Shown in pieces: positions 46,492 through 56,172 of a DNA stretch of 64,000 nucleotides (positions are counted from its first letter, which is position 1; the number at the start of each line of letters is the position of its first letter). The notes beneath the pieces were generated by a model. The model was not told the origin of the DNA, made no database searches, and saw only the letters and a list, made by a program, of their open reading frames with translations. The position numbers and the translations under genes were made by a program. The stretch is from assembly GCF_000211815.1 (NCBI RefSeq), contig NZ_GL890825.1:29720-93719 (forward strand), written 5' to 3'. This DNA comes from Moorena producens 3L (lineage in GTDB: Bacteria > Cyanobacteriota > Cyanobacteriia > Cyanobacteriales > Coleofasciculaceae).

Positions 46492-48831
46492 TCACAAATT
46501 TATGCCCAAGTGTACTAGACTATTTTGCATTTGTGATCTGGTAGCTAAGGTGGGACCCGCTACCAATTGCAGTTGGGGATAATACATAATAGATGAGTCT
46601 GACTTAATAATTTTCCATTGGCTTAAAACAGAGGAATAGACGGTTTGTGCAATCCGTAAATCTCGCTCTATAATTTCCAGAGTCAAGGCATCTTGGGACA
46701 TTTTGCTAAGTTTTACTTCAAGCTGAGAAATCTGAAACTCTAGATCCCTGGCCTTGTCATCACTACCTTGTAGTTGTGGTTTAATATCATCCATTTCTAA
46801 GGGTAGATCATCTTGGAATAAGCTAGCTTGAGGCTGATGGTGAACAGGATTCATAATCTGAGGATTGGTAGAATGACTATGATCAGACTGAGTCGGTACT
46901 AGCTCAGCCAGCAATTCAATCTTTTTGCGCCGTAATTCAATCTTTTTCCGCCGTAGTGTTTCTATTGTCTCTAAGAGCTGGTTTAAGGGCAATCCTATGT
47001 TCGCCGTTTTTTCAGCTAGGCGTTGCTGTGCTTTTTCTAGATCGTTTTCGGCTGATTTTATATACACTGGGATAGTCTTTTCTTGTTGAGCAATTTCTTG
47101 CTTTCTGAGTTGTTCCAGTCTTTTGTTAAACGCCTGATTAATGGCGAAGGCTCTCCGTTGCGCTTCCTCAGGGGTGACTCCTGAAATTTCAAAAACCATC
47201 ATTGTAGAGTTATCGATTAGTTGAATCGAAGGCTTATCTAAGCTATCTAGAGATATATTTAGCTGCTTTGCCGCTTCTTCTAAAACCGTCACACTTTCAG
47301 CTATCAACTTCAGCTGTTTTCTGGGATCATCGAAGCGATCGCTTAACCCAGCACTGCTATTACTATTATTACTGTTATTAAAGTCACAATCACCAAATTC
47401 AGAACCCTGAGTGTTAGGGAATGTCCCACTACTGGCTAATGATAAAGTCCATTGGCTGACATAAAACTGATCAGTATCAGTCTCATCTTGAGATTGGAGT
47501 ACAGTATGAGATTGGAGTACAGTATGCTCTAAGGTTACAGGAGACGTTTGAGGTTTAGCAAAGACATACCTAGCAGACCAAACCACAAATAACGGAATTA
47601 AAAGGGCATGAACCAGTAAAACCGATACAGCGACCGTGATGATTCCCCATTTCACTGCTATCAGTAGACTACAGGAAAAGATGATAGTAAATAAGACATT
47701 CCAGAGCAAGCCAATTTGCGGTTTATCAATGGCTGCTAAAAGCTGAAATCCAGCAATATCAAAGGGTCTAGGAATTGCTGATAAGCAAACTAAAATGACG
47801 ATGGGAACAACCATACTCCAGCCTTCCGTATGAATTTTTTCCCCAACCATAATGGGAATATAAAACGGAACTAGACTTGCTTGTAAAGCAACAAAACCAA
47901 CAATCACTTTCCCAATCGTCTTCAGACTGCTAAAGTATGTTTGCTTAAATTTCGATAAGTTTGTCCGGACTTCACATAGGGCAGGGTATAAAGCAGTAGT
48001 AATGGATTGGACGATAGTCAAGCTAATTCCCAATCCAGCATTGTAAGCAAAGTAGTAAACACCTAATAGGTCAATTCCTATAAAGCGACCAATGATAAGA
48101 TAGTCGAGAGTTTCCCTGAGAGTCTTTAAAAGTTCAATCCCCAGGAAATTGATTCCAAAGCGAAAAATCTTACCCCAGTATTTGGTTGTGAAAGAGCCAG
48201 TTCTCCGCCAGGGATGTTTGAACAGATAGGTAATGAATTCTATAGGGCTAGCTATTAGTATGGGAAGTATTATCGCCCACATTCCCAGATGAAGAACAGC
48301 AAAGACAGCGGTTAAAATATTGGCGGTGGCATATCTGAGAGCGCGAGCAGTAGCCGTTACCTGAATTCGATTATCCCTTTGAATTAGTGCTGACTGTACT
48401 GCTCCTAAGGGAGCAATCAAAAAGTTAAATGCTAATAGACAAATGGGTAAAATAAGTTGGTTATCCTTATAAAACCACGCAACTGGAAAAGCAGCAAGGC
48501 ACTGCATAACGAATAGACTTGCAAAAAGTACCCAATTTAACCAATAAGCACTATTACAAATGTCTTCCAGCTCATCGGCTTCCGCCTGTATAATTCTAGC
48601 ATGAACACCGATCCGCGTTATTGTTTGTGAATATTCATAGGTCGTCAGAACCAGTGCAGCTAATCCAAAGTCATGGGGAGTTAAGAAGCGTGGCAAAATA
48701 AACGTTGCAGCTAAACGGGAAACCCGAATAAATGCCTGTGCCACTCCCATCCAACCAAGATTGCGAGTAAAAGTGCTACGGTTACCTAGTTTTTGCTTAA
48801 TGCGACTCCCGATTGTTTTGACAATTTTCAC
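46492..48831 (-). CDS. Wzx-type flippase fused to a PCP (Wzz/Wzc-like) periplasmic domain
   Basis: In the 779-residue protein, about 1-435 is a many-helix polysaccharide flippase (TRNLGWMGVAQAFIRVSRLA, TAFNFLIAPLGAVQS-like text, YYFAYNAGLGISLTIVQS), which would move lipid-linked oligosaccharide across the membrane. About 465-779 matches the periplasmic part of the co-polymerase at 51284-52813: DDPRKQLKLIAESVTVLEEA, IQLIDNSTMMVFEISG, EEAQRRAFAINQAF, a coiled coil and MSQDALTLEIIERDLRIAQT. The terminal PCP helix is absent. Small internal duplications are HTVLQS twice and RRKKIEL twice. The start is GTG 48831. No similar fusion is known to me, though I cannot search. Confidence 0.8.
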   Translation of the reverse strand: MKIVKTIGSRIKQKLGNRSTFTRNLGWMGVAQAFIRVSRLAATFILPRFLTPHDFGLAALVLTTYEYSQTITRIGVHARIIQAEADELEDICNSAYWLNWVLFASLFVMQCLAAFPVAWFYKDNQLILPICLLAFNFLIAPLGAVQSALIQRDNRIQVTATARALRYATANILTAVFAVLHLGMWAIILPILIASPIEFITYLFKHPWRRTGSFTTKYWGKIFRFGINFLGIELLKTLRETLDYLIIGRFIGIDLLGVYYFAYNAGLGISLTIVQSITTALYPALCEVRTNLSKFKQTYFSSLKTIGKVIVGFVALQASLVPFYIPIMVGEKIHTEGWSMVVPIVILVCLSAIPRPFDIAGFQLLAAIDKPQIGLLWNVLFTIIFSCSLLIAVKWGIITVAVSVLLVHALLIPLFVVWSARYVFAKPQTSPVTLEHTVLQSHTVLQSQDETDTDQFYVSQWTLSLASSGTFPNTQGSEFGDCDFNNSNNSNSSAGLSDRFDDPRKQLKLIAESVTVLEEAAKQLNISLDSLDKPSIQLIDNSTMMVFEISGVTPEEAQRRAFAINQAFNKRLEQLRKQEIAQQEKTIPVYIKSAENDLEKAQQRLAEKTANIGLPLNQLLETIETLRRKKIELRRKKIELLAELVPTQSDHSHSTNPQIMNPVHHQPQASLFQDDLPLEMDDIKPQLQGSDDKARDLEFQISQLEVKLSKMSQDALTLEIIERDLRIAQTVYSSVLSQWKIIKSDSSIMYYPQLQLVAGPTLATRSQMQNSLVHLGINL

Positions 48832-48916
48832 AGTGGATCTCCCATCCTGCCATCCTTGTGATGATTGATATCTGTCGAAATTGATATCTGTAAAATTAGA
48901 GTGGTAGTTAGTGCTC

Positions 48917-49891
48917 TTAAATCATCCGATTATCAACAGATACCATCGGCATTTTCTGGCCGATTAGTTGGATTAAATGTCCAGCTAGTTTTTTAGGCAT
49001 AATTTTGATTATTAATAGTTTTAAAATCAGACGCATAGTTTCCTTGCTTAGCAAAAATTTTGGATAAAGCTTTATGGAATAGCTTAGTTTTTTAATAGCT
49101 AGCTTTACTGCTTCATTATCAAAAGCATTAGCTATACACTGCTTAGCAAGATAACGATAGGCATTCGCTAAACTCTTATTTTTAAGAGACTTAAGTTCTG
49201 GTGGAGCTGCCTTGAATGCTCTTTCAATTACAATTAGGTTCGCATTCTCCATCACATCCACTTTAGAGGTCATTGACTGGGAAGAGCGACGGTAGAGAAT
49301 TTGGTATTTAGGAACCAGTGCAAAAGGACATAAAGCTGCTAGCCTGAGGTAATAATCCCAATCTTCAACTGATTTCAGGCATGGGTCAAATTCTCCAGCT
49401 GCTTCAATATACTTCCGCTTAACCATGATATTGGAACCACTGGATATGAAGTTACGAATTAGTAATTGGGGATAAACATTACCCTCCCAATAGAGTGGTT
49501 GCCAAGCAAACAAAAATTTGCTATTCTCATCTATAAAGGCAGTCCAACTGTAAGCCACTCCGGCTTCAGGATTTTTTTGCAGTGCTGCTAACTGTAGCTC
49601 CAATTTATCGGGTTTCCATAAATCATCGGCATCTATAAACGTAATAAACTCGCCCCTAGAGCGACGAATGCCACGATTACGTGCCACTGGCAATCCGCCA
49701 TTTTCATAGGAAAACACTTTCAATCGAGGATCGTTGACTGTACTGATTACATCTAATGTCCCATCAGTGGAGCCGTCATTAATGGCAATTAACTCAAAAT
49801 CTGAAAACGTTTGTGCTTGAATCGATTGGATCGTTTCTAATATAGTTTTTTCTCCGTTATAAACTGGAACTATTACAGATATGGTGGCCAT
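48917..49891 (-). CDS. Family 2 glycosyltransferase
   Basis: This 324-residue GT-A enzyme is more distant from the four paralogues. It has ATISVIVPVYNGEKTILETI, AINDGSTDGTLDV, ARNRGIRRSRGEFITFIDAD (DADD metal site) and SVEDWDYYLRLAALCPFALV. ATG 49891 is chosen over an upstream ATG at 49954 because the family starts here and AAGGA precedes it. It lies between the polymerase and the flippase fusion. Confidence 0.9.
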   Translation of the reverse strand: MATISVIVPVYNGEKTILETIQSIQAQTFSDFELIAINDGSTDGTLDVISTVNDPRLKVFSYENGGLPVARNRGIRRSRGEFITFIDADDLWKPDKLELQLAALQKNPEAGVAYSWTAFIDENSKFLFAWQPLYWEGNVYPQLLIRNFISSGSNIMVKRKYIEAAGEFDPCLKSVEDWDYYLRLAALCPFALVPKYQILYRRSSQSMTSKVDVMENANLIVIERAFKAAPPELKSLKNKSLANAYRYLAKQCIANAFDNEAVKLAIKKLSYSIKLYPKFLLSKETMRLILKLLIIKIMPKKLAGHLIQLIGQKMPMVSVDNRMI

Positions 49892-49969
49892 GGCGATTAT
49901 CCTTTTTCTGTATATAATTAGTACATGGTAATTACCCACAAAAGGTCTAGACAAACCCCTTGAGCATTT

Positions 49970-51208
49970 TTATTTTAGTCCCATCCCTACTACAACCAAA
50001 CCAGGCCAGTAGAGGTAAGCTAATCCCTCTAGATTTTCCCCAAAGGAAAACAGGATACAAATTAATAGTATTGTTAGTGCTGTTGTGGCAACTTTACTCC
50101 TTTGAGCTTTAATTAAAAGTTCTATAAAAGTATAGACTATAGGAATTAATATTCCAATAAACCCGACGATTCCATGAGTATATAAAGCACCATACCAAGT
50201 GTGGTGACTTCCAATAGGCATACCAGCGACAACATCAGGGCCTTTACCTACTTTAATGGCATGACCCCAAATCGGTGCATCTTCTTCCCACTTACGGTGA
50301 GAAAGCCGTGCTAAAGCCGACCTAACCCGCGAAGAAGCAGATCTTTGACTGGAAAAAGAGTCTTTCAAGTTTCTAGCTATCATCAGCAGTTGGGGACCAA
50401 ATAGACCACCAATAAAACTCCCTATTCCTGCCGTAATTTGGATGGCGGGTTCGGTTATATTTCCCAAAAATGTTACCAGTATTGGTATACCCACTAAGCA
50501 GATTATCCCCATCCGGGACAATGAACCTACAATTGCAGCAGCACAACCAATCATACCAATAAAACGCCACTTTATGTCCGGGTCTCTACTACTAAGGAAA
50601 AAGTGTACGTTACAGGCAAATGCCAATGCTGGAGCCCAAGGCGCAAATAAGAAAAGCCGTGTTTCACCACTTTTTATCACGTAAGGACTTACGGCGTAGT
50701 AACGTTGACTGTTACCCCCAATTTTTGCCATTAGGGTGCTAGTATACAATGGCATCTCTAACCCAGTTAGACTTAACCCATAGGTAATTGGCACCAAGAT
50801 CAGAGTTTGTAGGGAAAGGATAGAAATTGCTCTATAGATTATTTGTGGTCGGATGTTGAGGCAACCAATTAAAGGAAATAAGGCCAGAAGCGCCCAAGTT
50901 CTCAAAAAGGAGTTAATAAAGGATTTTATCGTTTTAACAGTTGAAAAACCCCAATCTAAATGACCCACAACTAAGGCTAGGCCAATGACTGATATGCAAA
51001 CAATCCAGACCCAGACTCCAATGGGAATCCGAATCCTTTCTTCCGGTGGAGTATCTGATGTTTGCTGCCAAAGCTTCTTAATTAGATAAAAGGTTAGCAG
51101 CCAAGCTAGAGCTGGGGCAAAAACAAACTGTGCGCCTAAAAAAAATAATAAGTAGGTGGAAATTATATAATAGAAAACTACTTTTTCTTCAAAGTTTTGG
51201 GGTTTCAT
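49970..51208 (-). CDS. O-antigen polymerase/ligase-like membrane protein (Wzy)
   Basis: The 412-residue protein has about ten hydrophobic segments and a large loop with MPIGSHHTWYGALYTHGIVG, the kind of loop motif seen in Wzy/WaaL proteins. It would polymerise lipid-linked repeat units at the outer face of the inner membrane. It sits between PCP (upstream) and GT2 genes, as usual for Wzy-dependent loci. Sequence conservation in this family is low, so the call rests on topology and context. Confidence 0.75.
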   Translation of the reverse strand: MKPQNFEEKVVFYYIISTYLLFFLGAQFVFAPALAWLLTFYLIKKLWQQTSDTPPEERIRIPIGVWVWIVCISVIGLALVVGHLDWGFSTVKTIKSFINSFLRTWALLALFPLIGCLNIRPQIIYRAISILSLQTLILVPITYGLSLTGLEMPLYTSTLMAKIGGNSQRYYAVSPYVIKSGETRLFLFAPWAPALAFACNVHFFLSSRDPDIKWRFIGMIGCAAAIVGSLSRMGIICLVGIPILVTFLGNITEPAIQITAGIGSFIGGLFGPQLLMIARNLKDSFSSQRSASSRVRSALARLSHRKWEEDAPIWGHAIKVGKGPDVVAGMPIGSHHTWYGALYTHGIVGFIGILIPIVYTFIELLIKAQRSKVATTALTILLICILFSFGENLEGLAYLYWPGLVVVGMGLK

Positions 51209-51283
51209 TAAAGCCTGCCTAATGGCTTAGGTTACTGGTGCCATGCTATGATGTCTAGCTTGATAACAAGTGGATTAGTTGCA

Positions 51284-52813
51284 TCAGAAATCTTTTCTTT
51301 GGTTCCCGATTGGCGATGTGAAGCTATTAGATGTTGTGAAACTATTATTTGATGGTTGAGAACGTAAGGGTGGAACATCAGAATTAAACGATTCTACTTT
51401 GCCGTACATTGAGGGTTGTGATTTACCTTGTAAATGGGGACGTAACCAGAGTAAAAATAGTCCTGCACTAATTAACAATGAACCAGCTGCTGCACCAAGT
51501 AAGGCCGATGACTTTTTCGGTGCTATCGCGTCTGGGGGTAAGCTGGGTTCAGCTAGCAGCTGAACTTGAGGATAGGAAAGGGATTGGTTGAATCGACCAA
51601 TGGCTGATTGAGTTAAGGTTGAAGCATAGATAGTTTCCGCAATGCGCATATTGCGTTCTAGGATCTCCATCCTCAAAGCATCCTGGCTCATTTGTTTGAG
51701 TTTGGCTTCGAGCTCAGCAATCTGGTTGGTTAATACCCAGGCTCTAGCTTCCACACCCTGTTGCCGTGCTTCCACCTCAACAATTTGGCGCAGCAAATTT
51801 TCCCGGGAAGAACCAGTTTCAGGCCCAGAGTTAACACTGAGCTGGTCAATAATTGCTAAAGACATGGGGCGACCTAACAGAGATTGACTACGCTCTAGCA
51901 AAGCTGCTTTAGCACTCTCTTGCTTGCTCTTCTCGTCCACTACAGATGGATGCTTGGAACCGTATTTGGAACTCAAAACCGTCAGGGCTGCCGTAGCCTG
52001 ACTGTATTCCCTTAGGGTTTGCTGAAATATCTGGTCAGCCTTAAGTACAAAAGCATCAGCAGCTTGTCCAGACGACAACTTGAGATTAGCTGAGAGGTTG
52101 CTAAGATTGGCTTTTGCTTCTCGCCCTTGGGCTAACAAATCGATTTGTTGTTGTCGTAAACTTTCTATAGTGGATGATAGCTGGTTAACTTGTTCTTTCG
52201 AGTTCAATCCAGTTCTAGCTTTGTGTTCAGACAGACGTCTTTGAATATCTGCTAAATTTTTCTTAGCTGCCTCCAAATCAGCTTGAATTGGTAGCTGATT
52301 GTCTCCTACTTCTTCTTGCCTAAGTTGTTCAAGTCTCTCCTGGAAAGCCTGGTGCATAGCAAAACCTTTCTGTTGGGCTTCCTCAGCAGAGTCTCCTGTG
52401 ATTTCAAAGGCCATCATAGTTGAATTGTCAACAATTTTGACCCTAGGCTTGCCCAGCTCTTGAGAGGACATGTTCAGTATACTGGCAGCATCCTTAAGCA
52501 CCGGCTTACTTTCCGCAATGAATTTCATCTTTTCCCTCGGGTCATGGGAGCGATCGCCAAATGGTGACCTAACATCTGAACTCGCTCCCCCTAATTCTGG
52601 GATATTAATTCTGGTGGATGAGCCTGAGACAGGAAGTGATACTGCCCATTTACTGGTATAAGTTGGCTGAGCTGATTTCAAATAAAAAAATGTTAAGCCC
52701 CAAATTCCGGCATTAATGGATATCCCTAAACACAAGTAAAATAGCCAACGTAGAGGCATGAGATTTGATTTTTCATAGGGATATGGGGCTATGGTATTAT
52801 AATTAGTAGTCAT
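51284..52813 (-). CDS. Polysaccharide co-polymerase (Wzz/Wzc-like, without kinase)
   Basis: The 509-residue protein has an N-terminal transmembrane helix (about 24-46, LFYLCLGISINAGIWGLTFF), a long periplasmic coiled-coil region (DIQRRLSEHKARTGLNSKEQ), the chain-length motif MSQDALRMEILERNMRIAET, and a C-terminal helix (SALLGAAAGSLLISAGLFLL) preceded by PSLPPDAIAPKK. It controls chain length and bridges Wzy to the export channel. No Walker motifs of a tyrosine kinase are present. Its periplasmic domain is paralogous to the C-terminal part of the flippase fusion gene. Confidence 0.85.
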   Translation of the reverse strand: MTTNYNTIAPYPYEKSNLMPLRWLFYLCLGISINAGIWGLTFFYLKSAQPTYTSKWAVSLPVSGSSTRINIPELGGASSDVRSPFGDRSHDPREKMKFIAESKPVLKDAASILNMSSQELGKPRVKIVDNSTMMAFEITGDSAEEAQQKGFAMHQAFQERLEQLRQEEVGDNQLPIQADLEAAKKNLADIQRRLSEHKARTGLNSKEQVNQLSSTIESLRQQQIDLLAQGREAKANLSNLSANLKLSSGQAADAFVLKADQIFQQTLREYSQATAALTVLSSKYGSKHPSVVDEKSKQESAKAALLERSQSLLGRPMSLAIIDQLSVNSGPETGSSRENLLRQIVEVEARQQGVEARAWVLTNQIAELEAKLKQMSQDALRMEILERNMRIAETIYASTLTQSAIGRFNQSLSYPQVQLLAEPSLPPDAIAPKKSSALLGAAAGSLLISAGLFLLWLRPHLQGKSQPSMYGKVESFNSDVPPLRSQPSNNSFTTSNSFTSPIGNQRKDF

Positions 52814-53066
52814 TGGAGCATCTCACCTGGCAAATCCACATTTTGAGTTTTAAGTTGTAGTTTTAAGTTGTAGTCTTAAGTTGTAGTCTTAAGTTATGAT
52901 TTTTTATAGTTTCTATTATGAAAGACTTGGCAGAGAGTTTTACCCCACTATCAAGCAATGGCTTAAACCCTTAGCCAATACACCCCTGATGAAGAGTCAG
53001 ATCCCCTGAGCTTATAACTTGTGATAGATACATTAATTATAACATTTCAGCTATCCTCAATATGAA

Positions 53067-54128
53067 TTAGGGTATAAATATGTCTTTAATAATCCGAATG
53101 GGATTGAAGATATCCCCAATAAAGTCAAAAACACTTTTGACATTAGTGACCGTTGAATCATAGCAAGCGACACTATCTCTTGGCATCAGCACTGGATTAA
53201 CTTGGTCATCATTAGGCTTCTTCACCAAGTCCTCTACAGAACGTTCTATTGCCAGAGTTTCCCCAGTAGTACGGTCAGTTTGCAGTAACAGAGCACGGCG
53301 ATCTGCATTTGTGGTTTCTGTGCCTCCGACACAACTAGCAGCAATTACAGCTTGAGACAGACGGGAGCCATATTCAACTTCCTGGACTCTAAGGTCACGT
53401 CCATTATTGGGATTAGTCAGATTGGAGAGAAACACAGGAATAGTTGAGGGAGTAAGCTGGGAAGGTCTGGCTAGATAATATTGAGGCAACTCCCGAGTAG
53501 GAACAATGATTTGGTCTCCAGCAATCAAGGGAATATCCTCCACTGGTGATCCGGTGAAGACACCAGATAAATCAATTACCTGTTCCTGTTCACCCCTAAC
53601 CAACCGCACCTGTTCAATGTTGGCATTTGGTTTGATGCCGCCAGCCGTTAAAATGGCAAAGGTTAGGTAGCGTTCTGGAGGATAGTCTCCTGAGACAGTA
53701 GCAATCGATGCCGGTAAGTCTCGACCTTTAGAATCCGTATCATTAATCAAAACCCGACCAGGTTCAAAAACCGCTCCTCCCACAGTTACCTGAATTGGAG
53801 CCCACTCAAACAGTTGAATGCTGACTTTGAGGAAATCAGCCTGAAAAAAGCCTCCTTCAAGTAAAGCCTTGACTAGGTCTTGCTCGATTTCTGATACTTC
53901 TCGACCCGCTGCCAGTATCGGGTCTAGGTAGGGGAATTTGATGTAACCATCCAGATTAACTTCATAGGTGGCACTGAAGCGTTCAGCTTCCGGGATTTCT
54001 TCTTCGCCAGCCACAAAGAGTCTAAGGCGATCGCCAGGAGACAGTGGTAGAGCCCAACTGGGAACTGATAAACCTATTGCTGCTACGGTAGTAATTAACC
54101 CTGCTATCCAAAACTTGAGAATGGACAT
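53067..54128 (-). CDS. Polysaccharide export protein (Wza-like)
   Basis: The 353-residue protein has a signal peptide (FWIAGLITTVAAIGLSVPSW, cleavage near AWA/LP) followed by a PES domain LSPGDRLRLFVAGEEEIPEA, YEVNLDGYIKFPYLDPI and then SLBB-like segments (VTVGGAVFEPGRVLI, PLIAGDQIIVPTRELPQYYL). It would form the periplasmic/outer-membrane export channel. There is no lipobox Cys, unlike E. coli Wza, which is common in cyanobacteria. First of the export genes and upstream of PCP on the same strand. Confidence 0.85.
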   Translation of the reverse strand: MSILKFWIAGLITTVAAIGLSVPSWALPLSPGDRLRLFVAGEEEIPEAERFSATYEVNLDGYIKFPYLDPILAAGREVSEIEQDLVKALLEGGFFQADFLKVSIQLFEWAPIQVTVGGAVFEPGRVLINDTDSKGRDLPASIATVSGDYPPERYLTFAILTAGGIKPNANIEQVRLVRGEQEQVIDLSGVFTGSPVEDIPLIAGDQIIVPTRELPQYYLARPSQLTPSTIPVFLSNLTNPNNGRDLRVQEVEYGSRLSQAVIAASCVGGTETTNADRRALLLQTDRTTGETLAIERSVEDLVKKPNDDQVNPVLMPRDSVACYDSTVTNVKSVFDFIGDIFNPIRIIKDIFIP

Positions 54129-54504
54129 TGAAGAATCTCTGGGTTCACAACTATTACTTAGTGCTATTACTTAGTGATAACACTTAGTGATAACACGTGA
54201 TAACACTTAGTATAGGGGGGTTTGGGTCAGTGTTTGAGTGTTGACTGACGATCAACACTCAACAAAAAACATTCAACAAAAAACACTTAACAAAAAACAC
54301 TCAATTCCCTTTGCGAGTAATTCAAGTATATAAGTAACTATAGCGTTTGTATCTAGGTTGTAAACACACGTATTGCCGAAAAAGGCAAGAGGCAAGAGGC
54401 ATGCATGCTAGAGGGGCAAGAGCTCCGGAGTTTTATTGGAAAATAACAAAAGACCTTCTAGGTTTACATCTCAAATACATACAAATGCTATAGTTAAGTT
54501 TAAG
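54129..54504. repeat. Intergenic short repeats
   Basis: TAACACTTAGTGA units lie at 54168-54210, CAACAAAAAACA units at 54258-54300, and a second copy of AGGCATGCATGCTAGAGG near 54396. No gene is seen. Confidence 0.7.
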
Positions 54505-56172
54505 TTAACCAACCACAACAGTTTCTTTAATTGCCGAGAGGGGCTTACCCTGAAAATAGTCAGGAATGGGCGCTCCCATCAAATTCAGAATAGTGGGGGC
54601 TAAATCTAGAGAATGACCAGCTGGTAAACTAGAACCTGGCTCAATATCTTGTCCTTTAATCACCAAAAAGCCATCAGAGCGGTGAGAACCAGTACGATTA
54701 AAGGGAACTGGACCAATCCGTCCAATATCGGGACTATCTACTACGTCAGTAGCATATTTTTCTTGCCAGATAACGACTAAGTCACCATCAGGTAATTTCG
54801 GACCAGTTTCAGTTGCCGATTGGCGGGTGCGGATAATTTCCTTCACCATTGGTTCCCCAGTGCGAGCATCTTTAAGCTGGTAGAGTTTTTGAGTCAATTC
54901 CTCACATACAGCATCGTACTGATCAGGGGCGACAATACCCTGAGGTTCCCTTCCCTGGAGATTAATCCTGATATATCCTTCCGAATAACTAGGCAGCGCG
55001 AATGCTTTCATCTGAGGCCAGCACGGTTGGTACCAGGATGGACTCTGGAAGAAGAATGGATCAGATTCTGCCTGCATCTTGAACGGAGAAATGAGATCCG
55101 GTGCAGGAGTGGAACCAAACAAGGGTGCGATGGGATTGAAAAGTTTGGTAGGGAGTTGACGTCTCAAAAAACCTTTGAGTGGATTCGATTCATGCTTGAG
55201 GCTCCATACTTTTCCCATCCAACCCTTTTTCGCCCTGGCATCATTGACTAGGGGTTTTGGGGGTTTACCATACTTGCCACGAGCAATGCCATATTTACCT
55301 GGGAAACTCCAGCGATAGAGAAATTCTGGCAGGAACAACATACTCGGTAGATCCATGACGTTAGACCCCATACCATGGGCAGCAAATACTACGACCTGGG
55401 CATTATCCGGGGCTTTGCTCAAAATGCCACCAATGGCTTCGTCAATAGCTTCAAAAATTTCTAACACGGGATCTCCAGGGCATTTAGCACCTACAGATGG
55501 GTAGAGAGGATGATCCGGCTGACTCAGGTGCCAGAAGTAATGCCCTGCAGTATGGGTTTCACCAAAGATTGTTAAGAAGAAATCCCACGGCATCTGCTGC
55601 AACAAGTCTTGACAAATGGCACCCCGGCGGGCGATACCAATCTCCAGTTGTGCTTGAAGACCCTTGAGTGCTGCCACATCCATAATACTGGCATGGTCTT
55701 TGCGTAAGACAGGATGCTCACCATGCTTATCAATCACATCCTGTAGCAAGGATTTGGGTATGGAATGACTGGGAGTCTGAGGAGAGTGAGCTCCCCAAGC
55801 AAGGACTTGCAACCCATTGACCTGATTGGACAGGGGAGCTTGAGGCATATCAAAGACTGCCACCCGATAGTCATCTCCCAAGCCATAGAAGGGTTGATAC
55901 TCAGCAAAGTCGTAGGCTTGAATGTCTTCTACTTCGTAAGTGCCTTCCTTAATTTTCAGAGGTGCCCAGTACCCTGTTTGCTCAGGAGAACAACCAGTAA
56001 GGAATGTTGTCCAGGGAGTCTCAGCCCGGTAGTATTCATATGTCTTTAAACGTCCGTAAGATCCCTGTTCTCGTAAGCGACGCAGGTTTTTCAGATGTCC
56101 TTGAGATATCCATTGCTCTATCAAGGCAGGGTCGGCAGCATCCAAGCCAATGGCAATTACAGGGTTTCTCAT
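54505..56172 (-). CDS. Alkaline-phosphatase-superfamily phosphodiesterase/nucleotide pyrophosphatase-like
   Basis: The 555-residue protein begins VIAIGLDAADPALIEQWI, with metal-binding Asp, followed by a nucleophile region ETPWTTFLTG. Later come FGETHTAGHYFWHLSQPDHP and VVFAAHGMGSN, the metal ligands of this superfamily, and near the end DLAPTILNLMGAPIPDYFQG. No signal peptide is visible. Relatives in cyanobacterial polysaccharide or glycan clusters are of unknown substrate; a role in processing a phospho-linked sugar precursor is possible. It heads the minus-strand cluster. Confidence 0.8.
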   Translation of the reverse strand: MRNPVIAIGLDAADPALIEQWISQGHLKNLRRLREQGSYGRLKTYEYYRAETPWTTFLTGCSPEQTGYWAPLKIKEGTYEVEDIQAYDFAEYQPFYGLGDDYRVAVFDMPQAPLSNQVNGLQVLAWGAHSPQTPSHSIPKSLLQDVIDKHGEHPVLRKDHASIMDVAALKGLQAQLEIGIARRGAICQDLLQQMPWDFFLTIFGETHTAGHYFWHLSQPDHPLYPSVGAKCPGDPVLEIFEAIDEAIGGILSKAPDNAQVVVFAAHGMGSNVMDLPSMLFLPEFLYRWSFPGKYGIARGKYGKPPKPLVNDARAKKGWMGKVWSLKHESNPLKGFLRRQLPTKLFNPIAPLFGSTPAPDLISPFKMQAESDPFFFQSPSWYQPCWPQMKAFALPSYSEGYIRINLQGREPQGIVAPDQYDAVCEELTQKLYQLKDARTGEPMVKEIIRTRQSATETGPKLPDGDLVVIWQEKYATDVVDSPDIGRIGPVPFNRTGSHRSDGFLVIKGQDIEPGSSLPAGHSLDLAPTILNLMGAPIPDYFQGKPLSAIKETVVVG

